A stretch of 64,000 bases of DNA from Alphaproteobacteria bacterium MarineAlpha12_Bin1 (GTDB lineage Bacteria > Pseudomonadota > Alphaproteobacteria > UBA6615): positions 372,001 to 436,000 of the forward strand of contig PTJY01000001.1 in the NCBI GenBank assembly GCA_002937505.1, written 5' to 3'. The position numbers and the translations under genes are program-made. Shown piece after piece: positions 48,110 to 56,783 of the stretch (position 1 is the first letter of the stretch; each line of letters opens with the position of its first letter). A model generated the notes under the pieces. It had not been told where the DNA came from and searched no databases. It was given only the letters and a program-made list of their open reading frames with translations.

Positions 48110-49981
48110 ATGTCCGAGGTATCCGCCTTAGAGCGGCCGGAAGAAAAACGTGATGAAGTCGAATCAGCAGTTGTACGTTTTGCTGGTGATTCTGGCGATG
48201 GAATGCAACTTACCGGTACTCAATTCACATTAACGGCTGCATTAGCCGGAAATGACCTAGCAACATTTCCTGATTTTCCAGCAGAAATAAGAGCCCCTGC
48301 GGGAACGACTTTTGGGGTTTCAGCCTTTCAAATAAACTTTGGCGCACGCCGTATCATGACATCAGGAGATAGTCTTGACGTTTTAGTTGTAATGAATCCA
48401 GCTGCTTTAATTACCAACCTATCTGACGTAAAACCAGGAGGCATAGTTATTGCTGACAGTGGAGCTTTTACTTCGCGTAATCTTACTAAAGCAGGCTATG
48501 AGAGTAACCCCCTAGAAACGGGTGAAGGATTGGAAAAGTACAGACTAATACAAATTGATATGTCTCGGTTGACTGTCGAGTCTGTTAAAGAATTTGGCCT
48601 TTCCAATAAAGAGGCTCTTCGCTCTAAAAACATGTGGGCATTGGGTCTAGTATACTGGATGTATGGACGACCTAGAAAGGCATCAGTTGATTGGCTTAAC
48701 GCTAAATTTAGTAAGCAACCAGAAATCGCCGCTGCAAATATAGCCGCCTTAAATGCTGGACATGCGTTTGGTGAAACGGCTGAAATGCCCGCGGAAATTG
48801 GTGGATATAGTATACCTGCTGCAGAGATTGAACCAGGCCTGTATCGAACTGTAACAGGAACGGAATCCGTTGCACTTGGTTTATTAGCTGGAACACAATT
48901 AGCCAATGTGGGCTTAACATTTTGCTCTTATCCGATAACTCCCGCGTCTGCGCTACTGCATCAGCTGGCCGCTATGAAAGAATTCGGCGTCGTCACCTTC
49001 CAGGCTGAAGATGAAATAGCTGCAGTTTGTGCTGCACTGGGGGCTTCTTATGGCGGATCATTAGGCATAACTTCTAGTTCTGGGCCTGGCATAGCTCTTA
49101 AAATGGAGGCCATAGGTTTGGCTATAGCTACAGAGCTCCCGTTAGTAATAGTCAATTCTCAGCGAGCAGGGCCTTCGACAGGAATGCCTACTAAGACTGA
49201 ACAGTCCGATTTATATCAGGCTGTTTTTGGACGAAACGCTGATGCTCCTATGCCTGTTATCTCCGTAAGCTCATCCACAGATGGATTTGATGTAGCAATA
49301 GAAGCGGTTAGACTGGCCACCAAGTTTATGACTCCTGTTATGCTACTAACTGATGGTTATTTAGCCAACGCATCAGAACCATGGCGTATACCAGACATAT
49401 CTGAATATGACTCTTTTAAGACCAACTTCACAACAGATCCCAAAAACTTTGAGCCCTTTTCACGACACCCAGAGACACTATCTCGACCCTGGGTCAAGCC
49501 TGGAACGCCGGAATTAGCCCATAGAATTGGAGGAATTGAAAGGTCAGATGGATCTGGACACATTTCGTACTCCCCTGAAAACCATCAAAAGATGACTGAT
49601 TTACGAGCTCAAAAAATAGATAATATTGCTAATTATATACCTGAACAAGAAATTGAGCAGGGGGAGGCAAATGACGACCTAGTGGTAGTTGGCTGGGGCT
49701 CAACCTTTGGCCCCATTAGTCGGGCGGTAAGCAACCTGCGCATTGAAGGATTGGGCGTCGCACAAATACACTTGCGATATATCTGGCCTCTTCCTAAAAA
49801 CCTAGAAGAGCTTCTAAGTAACTTTGGAAAAATACTTGTACCAGAGATGAACAATGGACAACTAGTGACGCTTTTACGTTCTCAGTTCTTATTACCCGCA
49901 AAAGGGTTTAATAAGGTTAACGGCAAACCTTTTCTAATTAAAGAATTAGAGGAAGCTATTCGTAGCGAGTTAGACAAATAA
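48110..49981 (+). CDS. korA: 2-oxoacid:ferredoxin oxidoreductase, fused gamma/alpha subunit (KorA-like)
   Basis: This subunit of an oxoglutarate (or other 2-oxoacid):ferredoxin oxidoreductase is 623 residues. The N-terminal gamma domain starts VVRFAGDSGDGMQLTGTQF (about 21-39) and extends to about 190. The alpha domain starts near 245 with FCSYPITPASALLHQLA and contains FQAEDEIAAVCAALGASYGGSLGITSSSGPGIALKMEAIGLA. The gamma-alpha fusion is typical of bacterial KorA. It forms one unit with korB, one base downstream. A pyruvate-specific enzyme would generally be longer and fused differently, so 2-oxoglutarate is the likelier substrate. Confidence 0.92.
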   Translation: MSEVSALERPEEKRDEVESAVVRFAGDSGDGMQLTGTQFTLTAALAGNDLATFPDFPAEIRAPAGTTFGVSAFQINFGARRIMTSGDSLDVLVVMNPAALITNLSDVKPGGIVIADSGAFTSRNLTKAGYESNPLETGEGLEKYRLIQIDMSRLTVESVKEFGLSNKEALRSKNMWALGLVYWMYGRPRKASVDWLNAKFSKQPEIAAANIAALNAGHAFGETAEMPAEIGGYSIPAAEIEPGLYRTVTGTESVALGLLAGTQLANVGLTFCSYPITPASALLHQLAAMKEFGVVTFQAEDEIAAVCAALGASYGGSLGITSSSGPGIALKMEAIGLAIATELPLVIVNSQRAGPSTGMPTKTEQSDLYQAVFGRNADAPMPVISVSSSTDGFDVAIEAVRLATKFMTPVMLLTDGYLANASEPWRIPDISEYDSFKTNFTTDPKNFEPFSRHPETLSRPWVKPGTPELAHRIGGIERSDGSGHISYSPENHQKMTDLRAQKIDNIANYIPEQEIEQGEANDDLVVVGWGSTFGPISRAVSNLRIEGLGVAQIHLRYIWPLPKNLEELLSNFGKILVPEMNNGQLVTLLRSQFLLPAKGFNKVNGKPFLIKELEEAIRSELDK

Positions 49982-49982
49982 A

Positions 49983-51005
49983 ATGAATATACAAAAATCT
50001 CCCGACAAACTTACAGCTAGAGACTACGCTACCGATCAGGAAGTTAGATGGTGCCCTGGGTGCGGTGATTATGCAATTTTAAAGGCTGTACAACGCACAT
50101 TAGCTGAATTGCAAGCTGACCCAGACCAAACGGTTTTTGTCTCAGGCATTGGCTGTGCGGCCAGGTTTCCATACTACATGGAAACTTATGGCTTTCATAC
50201 TATACATGGTAGATCCCCGGCAATCGCAACGGGCGTTAAGCTTGCAAACCCTGACCTTAATGTATGGGTCGTTGGCGGAGACGGCGACATGTTGTCGATC
50301 GGTGGCAACCATACTATGCACGCTTTGAGGCGTAATGTGGACCTTAATATATTGCTCTTTAATAATGAGATTTATGGCTTAACCAAGGGTCAATACTCAC
50401 CAACATCGCAAACAGGGACCAGATCTCCCTCTACACCTTATGGCTCTGTTGATCTGCCTGTTTCAGCTGCTCAGTTTGCATTAGGGGCGGGCGGAAAATT
50501 CATCGCTAGATCAGCAGATATATTGCAAAAGCACCTTCCAGTGGTATTAAAACGAGCCTATGAAAATCACGGCACCTCTTTTGTAGAAATTATGCAAAAT
50601 TGTATCGTATACAATGATGCGGTTTTCAGCCACTTCACAGAAAAAAGTGTGGCTGCTGACATGCAAGTTCATGTCGAGCACGGTAAACCGCTTATTTTTG
50701 GCTCTGATTTAGACAAAGGCCTAAGACTTAAAAAAGACGCCCTTGAATTGGAAATAGTTACTATTGGAAAAAATGGTGTTTCTGAAACAGACATACTCAA
50801 TCATGACGAGAAGAACCGTCCATTAGCAATGTTACTAGCTAGCATGATACCCCCTGAATTTCCGATAGCTCTAGGCGTTCTATACAGCGATCCCTCGCCG
50901 ACATATGACAAGGCAGTGCATGATCAAGTTGAATCGGTAAAAACAAAGAACGGCCCCGGGAACTTTAACAAACTACTGCGCCGAGGCCATACCTGGGAAG
51001 TATGA
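49983..51005 (+). CDS. korB: 2-oxoacid:ferredoxin oxidoreductase beta subunit (KorB-like)
   Basis: The beta subunit carries thiamine diphosphate and an iron-sulfur cluster. VRWCPGCGDYAILKAVQRTL (about 21-40) gives the first two cluster cysteines; GIGCAARFPYYM and the downstream MQNCIVYND supply the others. The ThDP motif is VVGGDGDMLSIGGNHTMHALRRNVDLNILLFNNEIYGLTKGQYSPT (about 96-141). The length of 340 aa is normal for alphaproteobacterial KorB. Aerobic bacteria keep this enzyme as an alternative or addition to 2-oxoglutarate dehydrogenase. Confidence 0.93.
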   Translation: MNIQKSPDKLTARDYATDQEVRWCPGCGDYAILKAVQRTLAELQADPDQTVFVSGIGCAARFPYYMETYGFHTIHGRSPAIATGVKLANPDLNVWVVGGDGDMLSIGGNHTMHALRRNVDLNILLFNNEIYGLTKGQYSPTSQTGTRSPSTPYGSVDLPVSAAQFALGAGGKFIARSADILQKHLPVVLKRAYENHGTSFVEIMQNCIVYNDAVFSHFTEKSVAADMQVHVEHGKPLIFGSDLDKGLRLKKDALELEIVTIGKNGVSETDILNHDEKNRPLAMLLASMIPPEFPIALGVLYSDPSPTYDKAVHDQVESVKTKNGPGNFNKLLRRGHTWEV

Positions 51006-51028
51006 AGCTACATAATAAGGATCTTCGT

Positions 51029-51244
51029 TTATTCTGGAAAGTTTTCTGATTTTTCTTCAGACTGTTGGCTAGGCTTATTCATTCGGCTTTTACGTTTTTT
51101 CCACCTTTTCTCCGCAACAAGGAGTAAAATAACCACAACAGCTATTGTGATAAGGAACAGTGGTCCGTGATGACCCGGAGAATCATCTCCTCCTAAAAGA
51201 CCATGAGCTTGAGCAGAAGAAATAAACATCAGAGAATACAACAT
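51029..51244 (-). CDS. Small His-rich membrane protein of unknown function
   Basis: I do not recognise this 71-residue protein. A short signal-like N-terminus ends in SSAQAHG, a His- and Gly-rich stretch follows (HGLLGGDDSPGHHGP, about 14-28), then one membrane helix (LFLITIAVVVILLLVAE) and a basic cytoplasmic tail (KRWKKRKSRMNK). The signal cleavage site and AGGCGGA before the start support a real gene. It lies between korB and ctaB, next to genes for copper and heme enzymes, so a role in metal handling is conceivable; that is a guess. Confidence 0.6.
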   Translation of the reverse strand: MLYSLMFISSAQAHGLLGGDDSPGHHGPLFLITIAVVVILLLVAEKRWKKRKSRMNKPSQQSEEKSENFPE

Positions 51245-51568
51245 TTAAATCATTCCGCCTTTAACCAAAACTAGCATAATGCCCGAATTCATAGCTATAA
51301 CGTAAAATATCTATTAGAGTTTTAAAAAGCTCCCAGATTGCTATCATAAAGATCATTATTTATGTAGCCTGAGGCAGACTAAATTAAAATTTTTATCCTA
51401 ACCATATTAAGTTTCAACTATATAATTTAACCAGCTTGACCAGCTTCACCATTTAACGCGGCAATACGCCGCAGAGTAGTTTTAACTCCACAAACAGTGA
51501 CCAAATGCTTTAATTCTGTTAATCGATTATTCCCGTTCTTCAAGAATGTACCAAGGAGATATTTATCA
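51245..51568. other. Intergenic region before ctaB
   Basis: These 324 bases carry no gene I can support. Near 51458-51472 a compact hairpin GCGGC-AATAC-GCCGC stands out from the AT-rich background. Just upstream is the near-repeat CCAGCTTGACCAGCTTC. The frame of ctaB can be extended through part of this region, but the strong ribosome site argues against that. Confidence 0.4.
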
Positions 51569-52462
51569 GTGACGGTTGATTCTACAGGCACATCATCAAA
51601 ACTCGGCGCCTCGATTTCCGATTACTTTGCCCTTCTAAAACCTCGTGTTATGTCTCTCGTTGTCTTCACAGGGTTCGCTGGTCTATTAGTTGCTCCAGGT
51701 AATTTAGAGCCCTTATTGGCTCTTATATCCATTCTATGCATAGCCATAAGCGCTGGCGCAGCAGGAGCAATTAACATGTGGTATGAGAGAGACATAGACA
51801 GCTTGATGGAACGCACTTGCAACCGTCCAATACCTGCGGGAAGAATTGCCCCGAATAGAGCACTACTTTTCGGCGTTATCCTTAATATATTGCCAGTGTT
51901 GGCAATGGGAATTCTGCTAAACTGGGTGGCCGCATCATTGTTGGCCTTTGCTGCGGGCTTTTATATATTCGTGTACACAATTTGGCTTAAAAGACGGACT
52001 CCTCAGAATATAGTCATTGGCGGAGCAGCTGGAGCAATCCCCCCAATGATTGGTTGGGCATCAGTGACTGGCTCAGTAAACCTGGAATCTTTGGTCCTGT
52101 TTTTAATTATTTTTATGTGGACCCCGCCGCATTTTTGGGCGTTGGCGCTTTATCGAGACGGAGACTACGCTAAGGCTGGAATACCTATGTTGCCAGTTGT
52201 TTCTGGCGCCAAGGAAACTAGACGTCAAATTTTGATATACACTTTATTACTCGTACCATTAACTTTTTTACCAGTAGCATTTGAAACCGCGGGAATCTTT
52301 TATGGCGTTGTCACAGCTATCTTAGGAGCTTACTTTATGTGGTTGGCAATTCAAATTGTTCGCAAGGGGGACGAACGTTCCGCTAAACGACTTTTTGGGT
52401 TTTCTATACTGTACCTATTTGCCCTTTTCGCTGCTCTAATTATTGATCAAATTAAATTATAA
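51569..52462 (+). CDS. ctaB: Protoheme IX farnesyltransferase (heme O synthase) CtaB
   Basis: CtaB adds a farnesyl group to heme B, the first step to heme A for cytochrome oxidase. The prenyltransferase motif [25 protein letters not shown] is clear, and about nine membrane helices follow. A second motif lies at [18 protein letters not shown] chose the GTG at 51569, which has AAGGAG nine bases upstream; an upstream GTG would add 24 residues unlike the family. It lies 5 kb from ctaA but within the oxidase region. Confidence 0.92.
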   Translation: MTVDSTGTSSKLGASISDYFALLKPRVMSLVVFTGFAGLLVAPGNLEPLLALISILCIAISAGAAGAINMWYERDIDSLMERTCNRPIPAGRIAPNRALLFGVILNILPVLAMGILLNWVAASLLAFAAGFYIFVYTIWLKRRTPQNIVIGGAAGAIPPMIGWASVTGSVNLESLVLFLIIFMWTPPHFWALALYRDGDYAKAGIPMLPVVSGAKETRRQILIYTLLLVPLTFLPVAFETAGIFYGVVTAILGAYFMWLAIQIVRKGDERSAKRLFGFSILYLFALFAALIIDQIKL

Positions 52463-52669
52463 ACTTTAGTAGTACTTCACCGGGTTAATTATTTAGCTAT
52501 TTACGCATAAAATTATACAAAACTTTCCCTGTGATAAATCGACACACGCAAGTTGCTTCTCAGCATTTAATGCACATATTAGGTTCAATAGTTCAGTAGA
52601 AATGTCTCTAAATAGGCAGACTAATACCGATACAGTTATCTATAATCAAATATGGAAAGGCCATAACCT

Positions 52670-53110
52670 ATGAAGTTATTTCTTTCAATTCTAATTCTTC
52701 TTCTAAGTACTAACTTTGCCTTTGCAGGTGATGTGACCGTCAAGATGCTTAACAAATTAGGTAAAAAAAAGATGGTGTTCTCTGAAGAGATTGTAAGGGT
52801 TAATAGTGGAGACACTGTTTTTTGGAAGGCAACCGACAAAGGTCATAACGTAGAGTTCATTAAAAAAGGTGGGGTGCCAAAGGGCGTTAAAAAGTTTAAG
52901 TCCAAGGTTTCTAAAGACACGAAATATAAGTTTGAAATCCCTGGCATCTACGCATACCAGTGCACTCCGCATAAGAATATGGGCATGATTGGTTTTGTTA
53001 TTGTAGGAGACAACTTAGATAACTTAGAATCAATTAAGAAGATTAAATTCAGGGGCAAATCCGAAAAAATTGCTAAATCCTTAATCAAACAGATTTCAAA
53101 GAAGCACTAG
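52670..53110 (+). CDS. Pseudoazurin-like cupredoxin
   Basis: A 146-residue periplasmic type 1 copper protein. The signal peptide ends in NFAFAG (about residue 20). Copper ligands are His in DKGHNVEF (near 59) and Cys, His and Met in the closing YQCTPHKNMGMIG loop (near 100-111). The fold and loop spacing match pseudoazurin. The C-terminal extension, SIKKIKFRGKSEKIAKSLIKQISKKH, is strongly basic. The gene lies between ctaB and the oxidase operon. It may donate electrons to a terminal reductase or the oxidase. Confidence 0.9.
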   Translation: MKLFLSILILLLSTNFAFAGDVTVKMLNKLGKKKMVFSEEIVRVNSGDTVFWKATDKGHNVEFIKKGGVPKGVKKFKSKVSKDTKYKFEIPGIYAYQCTPHKNMGMIGFVIVGDNLDNLESIKKIKFRGKSEKIAKSLIKQISKKH

Positions 53111-53115
53111 CTTTA

Positions 53116-53154
53116 TTAAGTGGAAATATTTTTTTGATTAATATTTCCACTTAA
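53116..53154. terminator. Perfect 15-bp hairpin between cupredoxin gene and cox operon
   Basis: TTAAGTGGAAATATT (53116-53130) pairs exactly with AATATTTCCACTTAA (53140-53154), with a nine-base T-rich loop. It lies 5 bases after the cupredoxin stop. No T-run follows on either strand, so it may protect the mRNA end rather than terminate by the classic mechanism. Confidence 0.55.
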
Positions 53155-53254
53155 TACTGTAAATTAGGCTATTTTATAAAATTTGAAAATTCTTTGGCCT
53201 GATCATCATTAAAATAAAGGTGCTGAGAGACAATCAAAACTTAGCCATATAGAG

Positions 53255-53584
53255 CTAGCCAGAACCTCCAATAAAATAATATATACGTGTGAGTTCTGTG
53301 TAATCGCCTTCAGACGCCATAAGCAACATAAGGACAATTAACGCCAAGGGAGGAACAAGAATGGCGTAAACAATTGCCAAACGTTCCCAAACCATATGCA
53401 TAAAGACAGCGACTATAAGACCTGCTTTAAGCATCATAAAAATACATACAAGAGACCAGCGAAGCAGTCCCTCAAATTGCAAAATGTCAACAGCATATGA
53501 TAAGCCACTCAGAATAAATAGCAAGATCCAGATCTTAAAATAGATCCCAAGTGGATGTTGCTGTCCTTCAGCTGTATTCGCCAT
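53255..53584 (-). CDS. Cytochrome c oxidase subunit IV-type small membrane protein
   Basis: A protein of 109 residues from the ATG at 53584. Three membrane helices (about 14-34, 43-65 and 73-93) and the segment MMLKAGLIVAVFMHMVWERLAIVY are typical of the prokaryotic COX4 (CtaF/CyoD-like) family. I prefer this start because a G-rich site (GGGGG) precedes it and because it clears the upstream cox III stop; a longer frame would add 11 residues and overlap. It closes the cox operon. Confidence 0.85.
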   Translation of the reverse strand: MANTAEGQQHPLGIYFKIWILLFILSGLSYAVDILQFEGLLRWSLVCIFMMLKAGLIVAVFMHMVWERLAIVYAILVPPLALIVLMLLMASEGDYTELTRIYYFIGGSG

Positions 53585-53594
53585 AAGGAACCCC

Positions 53595-54308
53595 CTACCA
53601 AAGATAGAAAAATGCAAATATAAAGACCCATACTAGATCGACAAAATGCCAATATAGGCCGGTTTCTTCAACAATATTGTAACTTCCTTTGTGGCTAGTA
53701 AAATAGCCTCGCCGCTCAGTATCGTCTTCATAATCGCCACGCCATACCTTTCTAGCTACAATAAGCAAAAAGAGAACGCCTATCGAAACGTGAGCACCGT
53801 GGAAACCTGTAATCATAAAGAAAGTTGCACCAAACTGTTCCGCTCCAAATGGATTTCCCCAGGGACGAACACCTTCCGATATTAATTTGGTCCACTCAAA
53901 AGCTTGCATTCCTACAAAAGAAGCTCCCAGTATAGCTGTTAAAACTAGCATAAGTGTGGTCATCTTACGGTTTTTGCGATAACCAAAATTAACTGCCAGG
54001 GCCATAGTTCCACTGCTCGTGATCAAGATAAACGTCATTATGGCAATTAAAATAAGTGGAATATTTGCTCCAAACATATGCAAAGCAAATACTTCACTAG
54101 CGTTTGGCCATGCAACAGGCGTCGACATTCTCACGGTCATGTAAGAAACCAAAAAACTGCTAAAGATAAAGGTATCGCTGAGGAGGAAAATCCACATCAT
54201 CGCCTTACCCCAGGGAACCCCTTTAAACGCCCTTTGATCGGACGCCCAGTCTGCAATCACACCTTGCATACCACTCGGTCGATCGTCTGTCACATTTACT
54301 TCAGTCAT
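53595..54308 (-). CDS. ctaE: Cytochrome c oxidase subunit III
   Basis: A 237-residue subunit III with about six membrane helices. LLSDTFIFSSFLVSYMTVRMS (about 42-62), FVGMQAFEWTKLI (about 130-142), FFMITGFHGAHVSIGVLFLLIVARKVWRG and the closing ETGLYWHFVDLVWVFIFAFFYLW are all family-typical. Subunit III stabilises the oxidase core and helps proton uptake. It is followed by the small subunit IV gene and preceded by a second, shorter subunit III-like gene. Confidence 0.93.
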   Translation of the reverse strand: MTEVNVTDDRPSGMQGVIADWASDQRAFKGVPWGKAMMWIFLLSDTFIFSSFLVSYMTVRMSTPVAWPNASEVFALHMFGANIPLILIAIMTFILITSSGTMALAVNFGYRKNRKMTTLMLVLTAILGASFVGMQAFEWTKLISEGVRPWGNPFGAEQFGATFFMITGFHGAHVSIGVLFLLIVARKVWRGDYEDDTERRGYFTSHKGSYNIVEETGLYWHFVDLVWVFIFAFFYLW

Positions 54309-54324
54309 ATGCTCTTCTTCCTTT

Positions 54325-54942
54325 TTACGTGATCACGAACCAAACAAATAAAACCAACCAAAGAGCTAACAAAAAATGCCAGTAGAAGGCACATAGCTCA
54401 GTAGTCATAAGTACTTTTTCAACTTCAACTCCACGCCATAGGCGAAATACTGTTCTCGCCCATACAAATAGTCCACCTAGAATATGTATCGCATGCATTG
54501 CTGTTAACATATACAAAAATGATAGAGCAGGGTTTGTTGGGGCAAAATAACCTAATGCATCTAGTTGACGTACCACCAATAACTGGCCAGCCAAAAAAGC
54601 CAAAGAACAGGCCCCCCCTATTAAGAGCCCTGCTTCCAATTGAGAGCTTCTATCTCGTCTTGCACCGACAACAGCCCACTGCATCGCTACGCTACTAGCT
54701 ATTAAAACTATTAGATTCAGCCACATTATGGTTGGCTCTGGAACGGGCTTCCAGTCAGCTAGAAGCATTCGATCTGAGTAAGCAACAACTGATAGAGAAA
54801 AAACAACACCAACCACCGCCACAAAAATTCGCAAAGCAAGTCTAACCGGAGGCATCGCTATCGACCCGCCGAGCTGAGCGTTATTAATAGCGTCCTCGGA
54901 CTCAAGCCAAGGTTTGCCTCTTATTTCTCGAAAAAACTCCAC
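54325..54942 (-). CDS. Second cytochrome c oxidase subunit III-like protein
   Basis: A 205-residue membrane protein with five predicted helices. ALSFLYMLTAMHAIHILGGLFVWARTVFRLWRG (about 137-169) and the ending TTELCAFYWHFLLALWLVLFVWFVI match subunit III sequences, so it is a diverged paralogue of the next gene. The first third (about 1-40) is soluble and unusual. It lies 2 bases after the coxA stop. Oxidase operons with two subunit III genes are known in some proteobacteria; the second may be a structural or assembly subunit. Confidence 0.82.
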   Translation of the reverse strand: MEFFREIRGKPWLESEDAINNAQLGGSIAMPPVRLALRIFVAVVGVVFSLSVVAYSDRMLLADWKPVPEPTIMWLNLIVLIASSVAMQWAVVGARRDRSSQLEAGLLIGGACSLAFLAGQLLVVRQLDALGYFAPTNPALSFLYMLTAMHAIHILGGLFVWARTVFRLWRGVEVEKVLMTTELCAFYWHFLLALWLVLFVWFVIT

Positions 54943-54944
54943 TT

Positions 54945-56729
54945 CTATTTTCCTTCAGGAGAAACCAGCTTGACGTCATTTGGGTGTACATTTTGTGGAA
55001 CGTAATCATCCACGGTTCCGGGCACACTGAATGAATAAGCCCAACGATAGACAACAGGCAACTCCTTGGAAAAGTTACCATGCCCAGGAGGAACAGTTTC
55101 AGTTTGCCATTCCAAAGAAGTCGCTTTCCACGGGTTTCGTTCCGATGGCTTCCCTTTGAAAACACTCACCAGAATATTATAAATAAATACCAACTGCGCA
55201 AAACCAACGATTAGAGCTGCCACGGTAATAAATGCATTTAAGTCTGCTGCTGAATCAGGAATGAAGCTTGTGTCCTCCATTGACCAATAACGACGTGGAA
55301 CACCAACAAATCCTAAATAATGCATTGGGAAATAAATGAGATAAGCTCCAATAAAGGTCACCCAAAAATGGAATCTTCCCATCGCGTCATTAAGCATTCG
55401 ACCGGTCATTAATGGGAACCAGTGATATATTGCACCAAAAACCACCAAGATTGGCGCAATACCCATTACCATATGAAAATGCGCCACCACAAACATAGTA
55501 TCAGAAAGGGGTACATCAACAATTACATTACCCAAAAAGAGGCCTGTAATTCCACCATTTACAAACGTAATTATAAAGGCAATGGCAAAAAGCATAGGTA
55601 TTGTTAGATGAATATCACCTCGCCAAAGCGTCAACGTCCAATTATAGACCTTGATAGCCGTCGGAACTGCTATAATTAGCGTAGTTGTGGCAAAGAAGAA
55701 ACCAAACCATGGATTCATACCACTTACATACATATGATGCGCCCATACAACGAAGCTAAGAGCTCCAATGGCAACAATTGCCCACACCATCATTCTATAT
55801 CCAAAAATGTGTCTCCTAGCATGAATACTAAGTAGATCAGAGACGATTCCAAATGCAGGGAGAGCAACTATATAGACTTCAGGATGACCAAAAAACCAAA
55901 ACAGGTGTTGAAACAAGATGGGGCTACCACCTCCATATGACAGCTGTTCACCAAACTCAACAATAGCAGGCATAAAGAAGCTCGTTCCTAAAACACTATC
56001 AAGCGTCATCATTATGGCACTAACAAAAAGAGCCGGAAAAGCTAACAGCGCTAGAACCGTTGCTGTAAAAATACCCCAGATAGTCAAAGGCATCCTCATA
56101 AGAGTCATGCCCCGCGTGCGGGCCTGAAGTATTGTGACTACATAATTTAGACCGCCCATTGTGAAGCCAATGATGAAAAACGCGAGTGATACGAGCATTA
56201 ATATAATTCCAAGCCCAGAACCTCCGGGTGTTCCCGAAAGAATTGCCTGGGGAGGATACAAGGTCCAACCCGCACCAGTTGGTCCTCCTGGTACAAAGAA
56301 ACTCGCCACTAAAATCAATACGGCTAGAAGATACACCCAGTAGCTGAGCATATTGACATAAGGGAATACCATGTCACGTGCCCCTACCATAAGCGGTATT
56401 AGATAATTACCAAATCCCCCCAAAAACAATGCAGTCAAAAGATAAATGACCATTATCATTCCATGCATAGTCACAAACTGAAGATAGGAATCAGGACTAA
56501 TAAAGGAAAACGTTTCAGGAAACCCAAGCTGCAGCCTCATTAGCCAAGACAGAACCAAGCCAACCATGCCTATAACAACAGCCGTTCCTGAATATTGAAT
56601 TGCTATTACTTTAGCGTCCTGACAAAACACATATTTAGTCCAGAAACTATGTGCGTGATAGAGGTCAGCTTCAGGGACCTCAGCAGGGCTCACATTTTCT
56701 ACTTTTTCCGGAGTGGTATCAACCATCAA
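54945..56729 (-). CDS. ctaD: Cytochrome c oxidase subunit I
   Basis: The 594-residue catalytic subunit holds heme a and the heme a3-CuB centre. The A-type D-channel region GNYLIPLMVGARDMVFPYVNMLSYW (about 106-130), LFQHLFWFFGHPEVYIVALPAFG with the key Glu, the His pair in WAHHMYVSGM, and the two histidines in FVVAHFHMVMG (heme ligands) are present. A soluble N-terminal extension precedes helix I. The C-terminus has a hydrophilic tail (about 530-594). It follows coxB by 54 bases. Confidence 0.96.
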   Translation of the reverse strand: MMVDTTPEKVENVSPAEVPEADLYHAHSFWTKYVFCQDAKVIAIQYSGTAVVIGMVGLVLSWLMRLQLGFPETFSFISPDSYLQFVTMHGMIMVIYLLTALFLGGFGNYLIPLMVGARDMVFPYVNMLSYWVYLLAVLILVASFFVPGGPTGAGWTLYPPQAILSGTPGGSGLGIILMLVSLAFFIIGFTMGGLNYVVTILQARTRGMTLMRMPLTIWGIFTATVLALLAFPALFVSAIMMTLDSVLGTSFFMPAIVEFGEQLSYGGGSPILFQHLFWFFGHPEVYIVALPAFGIVSDLLSIHARRHIFGYRMMVWAIVAIGALSFVVWAHHMYVSGMNPWFGFFFATTTLIIAVPTAIKVYNWTLTLWRGDIHLTIPMLFAIAFIITFVNGGITGLFLGNVIVDVPLSDTMFVVAHFHMVMGIAPILVVFGAIYHWFPLMTGRMLNDAMGRFHFWVTFIGAYLIYFPMHYLGFVGVPRRYWSMEDTSFIPDSAADLNAFITVAALIVGFAQLVFIYNILVSVFKGKPSERNPWKATSLEWQTETVPPGHGNFSKELPVVYRWAYSFSVPGTVDDYVPQNVHPNDVKLVSPEGK

Positions 56730-56783
56730 CTAACCCTCATTTATCTTTCTTAATTATAACTTAAACTTAAGTTTTAACTTTCA

